This document shows positions 21,004 through 31,824 of a DNA stretch of 64,000 nucleotides, piece by piece (the stretch's first letter is position 1; every line of letters starts with the position of its first letter). The notes beneath the pieces were generated by a model that worked only from the letters and a program-made list of their open reading frames with translations, ran no database searches and was not told the DNA's origin. This DNA comes from Wolfiporia cocos (taxonomy: Eukaryota > Basidiomycota > Agaricomycetes > Polyporales > Phaeolaceae), in contig JACCLO010000004.1 of assembly GCA_029448655.1 (NCBI GenBank), forward strand, positions 4,154,001 through 4,218,000, written 5' to 3'. The position numbers and the translations under genes were made by a program.

Positions 21004-23818
21004 ATGACTATCCGAAGCGTGAACCTCTTGACCCTGCGAAAGGCAAAGAACTCCATCATCGGCAACCCGACCGCCAAGCAGGCTCTCGCCAGTGATGATG
21101 CATTCATCGAGACGTGAGTCGGATTCTCCGTCACCTCGCCAGAGCACGTACGTATATTCTGCACGACCGTAGGCTTGTTGTTTGCATCAACGACCCACCC
21201 CCGACCGCAGAGGTATCGGCATCGCAGGAAGACACTCGTATTGAGGCTGCACATATTATCGCCTCCCTGTCATATGGTATGTCCTTTCGCATGCCTTCGT
21301 CCTGTGCAACCTCACGTTCAAACGGAACAAGGCTCGTCTGACGCCCTGCGATCACTCCTGCGGTGTAACGCACAAGAGGAACTCCTCGACGCTCTCTCTC
21401 GCTTCCCGTCGTCTGAGCCCTCGAAGGTCAAAGCTGCCCTAGCCCGTGCGTTACGTGCACTCGGTACGGCCATCGCAGATGAAGTTGGGCCGTCGCAGTG
21501 GGGCCTGAAGAGTGGGTCATCAGACGTGCGCAGCGACGCGAAGGACGCGCTGGAGTATTTATTCCAGGTACTGCACCATCCTACTCCCAACATGATGTAT
21601 CGTAGCCGGTGCCGATACAGTCGCTTTCCTTCTATTTCAGCCAGAAATCATGGATATGTACCTGCCCCTACTGGTGGATCCATCGACACAGACGAGTGCA
21701 ACGATCGCACAGCTAATAGCTGCTGTAGTGCGGACAAAGGGGCACGCGGAGACGATGTCAGGGTGGCTTCCGCCGTCTGAGCGCATGATGGAAGTGAAGG
21801 GAAAGCGTGGCTGGGAGAAGCCGGACGTTGCGCGGTCGCCCAGCAGGCAGGGCAGCTGGGTCGTACGTCACCTTATTGCCCTGCTGCACAAGAAGGATGT
21901 CAAGGTCAGTAGCTATGCGGCGCTCGGAGGCGCGCAACTACATCGTACTTGACAGGTACAAGAGGCCGCTTTGTCTGCCCTTGCAGCTCTGGCAAAGGAG
22001 AATGAGCCGGTCGCATTGAGTATCGCCAAGGCACCTCCAGATCGCGAAGGTACGATGATGTGACCCTTTCCTACGGTGGCGTTGTGGACAACGTAACCTG
22101 CAGCGACTCTCCCGATGATCATGGCCCTTTGCAAGTCACGCACTGCGGAAGTCGCTCTTTCCGCGTGCCTGTGGTATGTGCTTCACGATATCTATGTAGT
22201 AACGTCTACTAGACCACGAGCCTAGTGCAGTACATGTTATTCGCGAAGCGTTTCGTGAAACTGCATTAGCAGCGGACATCTCTCCAGCTCTGTCCGTGAT
22301 GTATGTTGTCAACCGCTTCATTTCCTCCGACTCTGATTCGGCACAGACTCGGATGAAAGCGTGCTTCATATTAAGTGAGCTGATGGCCTCTTTGAGCCTG
22401 GATATGGTAGCTGAACTTTTGATCTGCGAGCCTATCTCGTCTCCGACAAGAGGGAGCTGTGCGAAGCTGCCAACAAACGGGGGTCTCTCGCGAGACTGGC
22501 CACACTGATCAAGTCCATCACTCCCATCGAGAAGGGCACAGAATGGGAGGAAGACGAGCCGCACAGCATATCCTGTCTACGCGAGGTACGTCTCCCGCGC
22601 TCACACACACCTCCGCCGCCTGACCTCGCACCCGCATCGCCGTCTAGGCCGCTCTGACCGCGGTCGCATACATCTCGCTCTTCGCCGACGACATCCGCGT
22701 CGAGGTCGCGGACACGCACAAGCTGATACCCGCGATCCAGGCATCGCTCTCGCACCCGCACGTCGGCGTGCGCTTCGCGGCGTGCCACTGCGCGCGCGCG
22801 CTCAGCCGCGCGGTCGCCGTGCTCCGCACGAACATCGTCGACAGCGGGCTCGGCATGGCCGTGTACCGCCTGTTCAGAAAGGCGGACGAGGACCGCCACG
22901 TCGCGTTCGCGGCGTCCGCGGTCGTGTGCAACCTCGTCAACGACTGTTCGCCATTGCGTCCGGTAGGTGCTATCGTCATGATCTGATGCGAGCGGGGTTC
23001 ATTGAGGCGTTCTCCAGACACTGCTGGAGCAGGGGCTGTTGCCCAGACTAGTGCAGCTGCTCCATGCGGGAGACCTCGAACTGCGATTGAATGCTCTGTG
23101 GGCGGTAAAGAACCTGCTGTATCACAGCACCTCAGAGATCAAGCGGAGGGCGATGGATGCAATTGGGTGGGATGAATTGGGAGCGTACGTTGCCTCTAAG
23201 CACGCTTGTAGTCCTACCTGACAAGTACGTCAGACTGCTGAGAGAGGCAAATCCTGACATTCAGGAACAGGCCTTCCATATCGTCCGCCATCTCGCCGAC
23301 GGTACGGAGGACGTTGACATGGTCTTCGACAAGCTGGGGGGCAACATGCTACTTGACCTTGTTGCATGCGCGATGTATTCCGACCATTATTTAGTTGTGC
23401 ATCAGGTATTGATTTAACCTTGCATACCCTTCACCGAAGCTGACGCATTTATTCTCAGGCCGTCTGTGCACTCGCAAACCTAGCAAACAGCGTTGCGCAT
23501 CAGGACAGCATTTTGACACATCCACGCATCCTTTCGTCTCTCAAGGACTGCCTCGTTGATGCGAGGGCGGACGTGCGCCGTCCCGCCGTGTCTTGTGTCT
23601 ACGAGTTGGTCAGGGTTAACCCTGGCAGCCACAAATTCTTACATGACGCAGGCATAGACACGACGCTCCGTCACATCTGCGAGTACAACGGTCCTGTGAG
23701 CAGCAGTCCCACGAAGCGCTTTGGCTCGGGGCCGTATACGCTAACGGAAGAAGACGTGAGGGAGAAAGCTCGAGAGGCGTTACATATTCTGGAATACCAC
23801 AAGGAAATGTCTGTCTGA
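21004..23818 (+). CDS. GID5: Armadillo-repeat protein ARMC8/Vid28 (Gid5), GID/CTLH E3 ligase subunit
   Basis: Vid28/Gid5 and its animal counterpart ARMC8 form a helical scaffold in the GID/CTLH ubiquitin ligase, which in yeast degrades gluconeogenic enzymes. The start at 21004 (MTIRSVNLLTLRKAKNSIIG) fits the family opening. About ten short exons encode successive armadillo helices: ALASDDAFIET, TRIEAAHIIASLSYGSSDAL, SWVVRHLIALLHKKDVK, VQEAALSALAALAKE, VGVRFAACHCARALSRAV, FAASAVVCNLVND, ELRLNALWAVKNLLYHS, IQEQAFHIVRHLADG and VVHQAVCALANLANS. It ends DVREKAREALHILEYHKE. The order and the 'LNALWAVKNLLY' block are typical of ARMC8. I see no frame break. It converges on the DNA methyltransferase gene with under 100 bp between stops. 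Confidence 0.87.
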
Positions 23819-23913
23819 CAAGCAACTGTGTATGTCTCGTGTACGGGAACTGCGGAATGGATTTGTGTGTTCATCGAGGCGGGCACGATCTAGGATGGTT
23901 CGCTACAGAACTA

Positions 23914-26900
23914 TTACAGTTCGGGGCTCAGAGTTCTTTCACTGTTGCGATATTGTTCGCCCCAAAAGTCGACCAGCACCTTCTTGAGCTCCTTGCCTAG
24001 AGCGAGAGCAAGGGGAATTGGAACTGCGTTGCCGATTTGACGATATTGCTGCCGCACAAACCGTCAAGTAAGCAAATATTTGTACCAACACTTTGAGAAA
24101 ACCTACATCCTCAATTTGTCGGGATGGGTGTTTGCTAGCGGACAAAAACTCATATTTGTCCGGGAACCCTTGTGCTCGCGCGTACTCCCGCACCGTTAAG
24201 ATTCGTTTTTGCTGTCGCGTCCGGTGAGTTATCATCGTACAATGACCGTTGATTTCTGACGCACGTTCGGATGCAGTACTTGCCCTCCTTTTGAGTATGG
24301 AACCACAGCGGTCATGGCGGTCCTGAAAAGTTTGTCACCGTCTATGCGTCCGTATAAAGCTATCGACTAGTGTATCAGTTGACGACAAAGTAACAGTCAG
24401 TGAACATACTTCGATAATCTGGATTGGGTTCGCCATCCACGTCATTTCCTCGGAAGGCTCTTGCGATGCGCAACTCGCGAGGCAGATCTGTACCGTAGCA
24501 TGCGATCGTCGTCATTGGTAGGCCGAGCCTTCATCTTTGCAGAGAGACAATACCTGAATGATTCGCATCACGTCTCAAAGGCACCCGGACAACACTGCAT
24601 GGGCAACGTGAGCTTATGTAACATGCGTTTTTGATGTAGACAAACCGTTCCACCACATTGGCTGCAAACCGCCGGGTATAATGATGCTGTACCTCTGCTC
24701 CTGCATTTCGACGTATCCAGACCTGATACCGTGTCCTTGGGGGGCACGCATAAGATGCATTTTGATGGAAGCCAGGGGCAACAGTGTCGATATTACTCGT
24801 TCTAGCATCAATCTGATCGATGCCCCGATCGCGACGGTCAGTTATTGCATCCAAATCCTTCTGCGACCGTCTCATTCTCTCAAATGGGTTGACCCTAAAC
24901 AAAGTCGATTCTGAGCGTCTCCCCTCGAGAAGCAGCAGCGAGCTCTTAGCTGATCACTGACCAGTCGAAGCGAGGCTTGCAAGAGGAGCGGGAAAGATGT
25001 CAGCGCTTGGCCAGAACATGAGTTTACCAGTTGGCAGTAAGTGAGACTAACTAGATCACTGATTGCATCGTTGACTGTGACCGGTAGATGTGGCGCATCC
25101 TTCCGGTAATCGGACTTTTTACTGCGTGAGTTTACATTTGCACGAGTGGGAGGATGAAGGAAATCCCCTGTGGGCAATCTGATTGATATAGATTCAAAGC
25201 AGTGTGTCGGGACCGGAAATGCCGGCATTGGATACTCCCGCTTGGCACCCCAGAAGATGACGCGCTTGCGAGCCTGCGGGACTCCGTATTGTCCTGCTTG
25301 AAGTAATCTAAATTGCACCTGATATCTGGATAGAATCACGCAAAATTCAGATGTACCAGTATTTGACGGGTGTACATGACTCACCCCAAGCACGTTAGTG
25401 TACGTAAGATAACCTTTACCACGCCCATCGTAATTGCGACATCTACTCCGTCTTGACTTCTTGCAATAGGATAAGCCAGAAGACCAAAAACATTTTCAAG
25501 TAAGAAATACGCTGGTCGATAAAACTCTACATATGAGAGCATGTTGCACACCAACGTGTTCCTGGATTTACGTCAGGGACCAAAAGTGGATATGAGGCTG
25601 GCATGAACTGACCGAACATCATCACGACGTTCCTATTTCGCAGGCATTTAGGGTTGTTACTGTTGAATGCAACACAACACTCACCATCCGTTGATGATTC
25701 ATCAAACTAAATCCCTGGCACGGGGGTCCTGGATAGCATAGTGAGCCCTATAAGTTGTGACATGCTGGCAAGACATACCCCCATAAATAAATTCAACCTC
25801 GCCTGGCATGGGCATTGGAGGCAACTTTTGTCTGGACCCTGTCTCTACAGACATTAGTGGCGTAGGTTTATTCCCCTCCATTTGTTCGATTGCATGTTTT
25901 AGGAGTAGATTCGTATCTTGATTGTATACGGTGGCTTCGGGGTGATTTTTACTGATTGACATTAATAATACAGTTCAGCCACTGCGGAATTTGTAATCAC
26001 AAACCTGAAGGTCTTTGCTGCACTAGGACAGCGTTCAACAGCCCATTTAGTCTTGACGACGCCGGCCGCCTCAAGCCCCGTCGACAGACCACCGGCTCCT
26101 AGAGCCCCAAATTTCAGCTTTTGTGGCATCGCCTCGAGCCTTCAACCAACCTGCAAATAGTTCTAACCCTCTGAGAGGTCCATGCCTTTGTAAGATGCGT
26201 TTCGCCTCTCCCAAGGCATCCTTACGCCGATGATTACACTGTATACATTCTGGCGCTGTAATCTTCAGAGGATGTAGGTCATCGAACGAGTCGACCCTTA
26301 GGGTCTTTGCATAACGATCAACATAGAAATGATCATCATGTTCAACCCATGCATCTTGCTCTGAGGTAGTGGCGAGGTACTTGACAAATAGCTTTCCATC
26401 GATTTGACTTGGGTCGATAACCTCCTCGATAGAAGTGCGAAAGAGGCGGCGCTGTCAGCATCTGTGAGCAGAATAATGGACAAGCGCAAACAACAAGGCT
26501 AACACTGTCTTTCACACGCAAGCACTCCGTCTTCCTGTTGCGGATGCTCTGCAGCACGGCGAGATCATATCGACCGTACCGGCGAACCTCAATATCCTTA
26601 ACTTGACCTTGTTTGTTGAATATGATGTCTTCAATCTGAGCAATTCCAAGCAGCATCGAGTTCTCCGACGATTGAGGTTGGGTAAGGTATACGAAATCAT
26701 GTAGATGATAGTCAACCCCCCGACAAGAGAAGGCGCCGTCGTCAAGCTGCTGGAATGTTGTCTGCCGTTTGCGCAACGACCGCAGGCCACAAGATAAGCA
26801 ACGCTTCCATCGCTTGCATTGAGCTATGGCTTGAGTGCACAATTTGCGGGGCATCTCGACGAACGCAGCGTTATGCGGTTCCCATGTTAGCCTATGCTGG

Positions 26901-28706
26901 CTTTTTGAGCCGTTGGTTCGAATAGCAGACTTGAGCTCTCGCACCAGGTATAAAATTGATCATCGGTTTCTCCGTTCGGCTCCGGCTCGTCGTGATCAAG
27001 CACGCGAAGGTTGCAGTGACTGTATATGCATTCAAGAGGCAGATCATCGCACTCGTTGAGACGAAAGAGACAATTCGCATGCGCGCTTTCTTGGAGGATG
27101 GTCTGCGACGCATGCTGTAACCATTGGCAATGGAAATATTTCTTCTTGACGGTAATTCGCCCATGCCTCACATGGACGACCTCTTCCTCCTCTTCGTATA
27201 GATAGCAGATTGTGCAAAACCTTTTTTAAGCGGGCAATGCTTTTAGTTAGCATAACAATTCAAGCGCAGCTAGACGCCTTGCCATTTGTTGTTCGCGAGT
27301 TCATTCGTGCTGCGAGACGGTTCCGATGCCGCATTGTTCTGTCGTGTGTTGTCGTAATCCGGTCCCTTCTCAACAATGACTGTATCGCCAACCTGTATGC
27401 ATTCGTTAGCACCTCTGCAGGATGTTGTTTAAAATATTCTCACCGTGTATGTCACGCCGTCAACAATCACGGAGTTATAATGTTTGGGAACAATGCGCGA
27501 ACTCCCAACCCATTCGATGCGCACAGGGTCTTCGTCGTGAACCTTCACGCTCTTCACCGGGACCAGGTCATCACTGGCAGACGCTGCATCTTCGGGGGAG
27601 CGACCTGCCACGCGCAATGTAGTAACGAAGAAGCCACGTGCGATACGATCTACGACTGGAGTGACGACTGTTGGAATGGAGCGACGAAAGACATCGTTCC
27701 CGACATTTGTCGAACGTCGCGGTCCCTTCACGACTGACTTCTTACTATTACAAGCAGCTCGATTTGGAAAGGACTTGAAACGTTCCCGTAACGTGCTGAT
27801 CAATGGTACGCGGGAAAGAGCCTTTTGCAGCTGGACGTTTTCGCTGCACAGGGTGTCTAGTATTCCACATACATAGTCTTGCTATTTGTGTGTTAATATG
27901 GTCCACAATGAGCATAACCACTGAATTGCGTACCACATCGCTCGATTCCAGATCTTCCTGGGTAAGTTCTCTTCGGAGCATCCTTAGAACAATCGCCGTA
28001 GCCTCTGTGGACCGGTCCGTTACACGTAACGAAGCAATAAACCGTTCGTAGTCAATGCGCGGGTTGTTCAGACTCGCGGTTGTCACGAGATGAAGCATTC
28101 TATGATTTATCCAGAAAACACAGAAAAAAGGAAAATATGCATCAGACGGCTTGTCCAATATGTACCAGGCGTGCAGGGTACGAATATAGATCTTCCTGCA
28201 GCCAAATTAGCTCTGAACAAGATGCAGCATTTGAAAGAACACTTACGGATCCATTTGAGGTCTCCCAGCAGTATAGGTGATGAAATGCACATTGAAATCA
28301 AGTATTCTAGACAGCTTCACTCGCAATAACTGATTTATCTGAGTGTCTTCATCTTCTTCAATGACCTCATCATCATCATCTATATATGGCCTGACAAGGC
28401 CAGAAGCCCCATACATGTATGAAGTTTGGAATTCAGCATTGACAGTCATGAGGTAGGCAATGTCTATCAGTTGCTGACTGTACCATTCATAGACAGAGAA
28501 ATCAGACAGTGTCCTTATGGGCACATCATCTGCACCAAACCCTTCGGTGTCGTCGGCCACTATGGTCTCGCCCGGTATGATGAGAGAGTTGTCTTCTACA
28601 ACTTCCTCTTCCTTGATGATGTACCTGGCATCTAGTAGACGCGTTAAGTTACAAGATACACATAAAGTAAGAACTCACCGTCCATGCATGTATCTGTGCA
28701 CTCCAT
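23914..28706 (-). CDS. DNMT1-type DNA (cytosine-5) methyltransferase with RFTS and two BAH domains
   Basis: A maintenance-class enzyme that methylates cytosine in DNA, probably at replication foci. From the N-terminus: acidic leader (KEEEVVEDNSLIIPGETIVADD), replication-foci domain (GFGADDVPIRTLSDFSVYEW to YGASGLVRP and DAYFPFFCVFWINHRMLHL), BAH domain 1 (YHLHDFVYLTQPQSSENSML), BAH domain 2 (VKYLATTSEQDAWVEHDDHFYVD), then the catalytic domain. Catalytic motif I is LELFAGAGGLSTGLE (across an intron), motif IV GPPCQGFSLMN with the catalytic Cys, motif VI FLLENVFG, motif VIII LLQAGQYGVPQARKR and motif X QYRQIGNAVPIPLALALG. All are present, so it looks active. The start is uncertain: ATG at 28706 opens MECTDTCMD, but an upstream non-aligned ATG at 28909 would overlap MCM7. 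The stop follows RTLSPEL. Confidence 0.92.
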
Positions 28707-28886
28707 ATCAAGAATGATCTTAGCGATTTAAGTCTCAGGTCAGAACGGAATTTCAAAGCTTCAGCAGCAGACTCACAAGCGCGCGGCGGCTGAAGCCGTG
28801 ACATTTGTGACTGACGCGTCGAATAACGCGAGAGCAGGTCGTCACTCCTTCGCCAGTCGAACACCTCTTGTCGACGAACCATCACC
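28707..28886. promoter_or_regulatory. Bidirectional DNMT1/MCM7 promoter with MluI cell-cycle box
   Basis: Only ~180 bp separate the two divergent start codons. ACGCGT lies at 28814-28819 and a partial match ACGCGA at 28826-28831. In fungi ACGCGT is the binding site of MBF, which drives G1/S genes including MCM subunits. The element is palindromic and could serve both genes. Confidence 0.55.
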
Positions 28887-31658
28887 ATGTCCCTTCCTGT
28901 AGTTGACATCGCCGTTGACTACGAAGCGGAAAAAGGTTCCACTGCACTTCTACATCTGTGAAACACTCCTGATCGTGTATAGGCAAGATTCAGGACTTCC
29001 TCTCCAACTTCGTTGGGCAGGACAAAGATATAGCGCGTGCAATTGCCGATATTGACCTCAACGACGATGGCGAGATACCAGATGCAAGGGCGGGACTCAA
29101 GTATATGAAGCAATTGGTACGCGTTAGGTCGCGTTTTACCGCTCTTTCTTGCTGAATTGTGGCCAGCAACGAATAGCGAATCGTGAGCAGGAGATGCTGG
29201 TGGTTGACCTTGAAGACATTGCCAAGGTCGGAGGCCTACACTTTCAACATGGTAGTCAAACTAACTGATGCTTGTAACAGCACGAAAAGACTGTGGTAGA
29301 GCTAGTATCTCGAATTCGACGTAACGCACGTCGATACGTGATGTTGTTCAGCGAAGTTGTCGACAAGCTCATGCCACTTCCGACGAAGGATATTAGCGAA
29401 CACGACGAGGTTATAGACGTGATTCTGCACCAGAGACGGGAAAGGAACGAACGCTTGGAGAACGCGCAGGAGGGCTTCCCAGACCATTTACTCCGGCGTT
29501 AGTACGTGGTGCCACCTTCAACGAAGTTCGGTAACCTGATCTTTCACAGTAATCTTTATTTCCAGCCTCTCCGCTCAGATATTGCCATGGCCGTGCGCGA
29601 AGTCAGAGGTGCCCACTTGGGCAAGCTCATAACCGTTCGCGGCATTGTGACACGCGTTTCCGAAGTCAAACCTCTCCTCAAAGTCAACGCGTATACGTGC
29701 GATGTCTGTGGCTCTGAAACATTCCAAGAAGTGTCGAGCAGGCAGTTCACGCCTATTCTCGATTGTCAAAACGAGAATGAGTGCAAGAAAAACGGCATTC
29801 ATGGCTCGTTGCACATGCAGACGCGCGCATGTCGTTTCAGCCCGTTTCAAGAAATTAAGATACAGGAGATGGTGCGTTATTTAGACCGCTCTCTGAATGA
29901 AAATGCTTATGCGAGGGATAGGCGGACCAAGTGCCTGTTGGGCATATCCCTCGTTCAATGACTGTACACGTCCATGGGAATCTCACACGGCAAATGAGTC
30001 CCGGTGATGTCGTCCATCTCGGTGGCATCTTCCTCCCCATTCCGTACACAGGCTACCAAGCTGTCCGTGCGGGGTTGCTAACTGACACATATCTCGAAGC
30101 CCACTATATTAATCAACTGAAGAAGCAGTACGATGATATGGAGATCACACCGGAAATCCGACAACAAATCATTAATCTGAAGAATGATCCACAACTGTAC
30201 ATTAAGCTTGCTCAGAGTATTGCTCCTGAGATTTACGGACATCTAGACGTGAAAAAGGCGCTGTTGCTGCTGCTCGTTGGCGGTGTTACGAAGACTCTTG
30301 GAGACGGCATGAGGATCCGCGGCGATATCAATATTTGCTTGATGGGTGATCCCGGAGTAGCGAAGTCGCAGCTGCTCAAGTATATCTCAAAAGTTGCACC
30401 ACGAGGCGTCTACACCACTGGTAAAGGCTCCTCAGGTGTCGGTCTCACCGCAGCGGTGATGCGAGATCCTGTCACGGACGAGATGGTCCTCGGTAAGCAC
30501 CCAATTTCTCAACAGACGCTTGTGACTTATGAATTCCCAGAGGGTGGCGCGCTCGTACTTGCGGACAACGGTATTTGCTGTATCGACGAATTCGACAAGA
30601 TGGAGGAATCAGATAGGACGGCCATCCACGAAGTCATGGAGCAACAGACCATTTCCATCTCGAAAGCAGGCATCTCGACAACCCTCAACGCGCGTACATC
30701 CATTCTCGCCGCGGCTAATCCGCTCTATGGCCGCTACAATCCAAAGCTTTCCCCCGTAGAAAACATCAACCTGCCTGCGGCGCTACTCTCGCGTTTTGAT
30801 CTGCTTTTCTTGATCTTAGACAAGCCTACGCGGGATGACGACGAGAGGCTCGCACAGCATGTCACGCATGTTCATATGTACAACACGCACCCTGAGTTTG
30901 ACTATGAGTTAGTTGATCCTGTCTTGATCCGGTGAGCACCACACTGTCAAGGCTTTTACATCAATCCGCTCATCTCCTTCCAGGCACTACATCGCTCTCG
31001 CACGGCAGCACCGGCCCACAGTACCCCCAGAAGTTTCCAACTATGTCGTTGAGTCGTATGTGCGATTGCGAAAGCAATCCAAAGACGACGAAGAGCAGAA
31101 CAAGTCACACACATATACCTCTGCGCGGACACTACTCGGCGTTCTCCGCCTCGCACAGGCGCTCTGCCGGCTGCGATACTCTGACGAGGTTGGTCATGAG
31201 GATGTTGACGAGGCGCTGCGCCTGATGGAGGTGAGCAAGGAGAGCCTGCAGGAGGAGGAGGACATGGACCGCGATCAGGACCGGTCGGATGTGAGCAAGA
31301 TTTACCGGCTCATTAGGGATATGGCAGCGGATCGGCGTGCCGCTGCTGGTGGCAAAAAACGGAGGACAAGGCGGACACGTCGTCTTGGAAAGGGTCTCAG
31401 TAACGAGAACGACATGGACGTTGATGACGAGAGTTCTGATGCTGAGGATCAGGATGAGTTGTCAATGGTCGACATCAGGGCTCGAGTCTTGCGGAGTGGT
31501 TTCACTGAGGCTCAACTGATGGAGACCGTTGCTGAGGTACGTGTTGACTGTGTGCTCAAACATATTGTTATTGATCGACGGACTAGTATGAGAATGTGGA
31601 TGTGTGGGTCCGCGTCGCGAACAATTCCAAGCTGCGCTTCATTGACTCTGCAAGCTGA
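28887..31658 (+). CDS. MCM7: DNA replication licensing factor MCM7
   Basis: A subunit of the hexameric MCM2-7 replicative helicase. The start at 28887 gives [17 protein letters not shown], then [12 protein letters not shown] across the first intron. The N domain carries the zinc-binding cysteines ([26 protein letters not shown]). The AAA+ core shows Walker [16 protein letters not shown], Walker [12 protein letters not shown], sensor-1 [16 protein letters not shown] and the arginine finger [16 protein letters not shown]7-specific features are [11 protein letters not shown] and a C-terminal winged-helix region ending [13 protein letters not shown] stop-free 48-nt intron (30493-30540) interrupts [14 protein letters not shown], so the open frame reads straight through it. 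The last intron, near 31538-31588, joins VAE to [10 protein letters not shown]. It converges on KEX2. Confidence 0.97.
30493..30540 (+). other. Stop-free 48-nt intron within the MCM7 AAA+ domain
   Basis: GTAAGC to ttcccag, length 48 nt, no in-frame stop. Removal gives the invariant [14 protein letters not shown]. Retention would insert 16 residues between the two ATPase motifs. Confidence 0.9.
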
Positions 31659-31824
31659 CCGCTTTGCTTCGACATCTACTTACCTCATATTTCTTGCTAT
31701 GTTCTCGAGCGTCTCTCGTTGCTCTCTGTATCCATCTGTAGCACGTAAATACCAGGCATCCCGGGATATATTAATGATATACAACAAGGTATAAGGAATG
31801 TGTGTCCAATCCGTGCATGGCGAA

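Noticed and set aside
26905..26925. ggttcgaat-like string suggesting a tRNA B box
   Set aside because: It lies in the coding sequence of the DNA methyltransferase, without a matching A box or cloverleaf. A similar string near 10918 is inside the arrestin gene.
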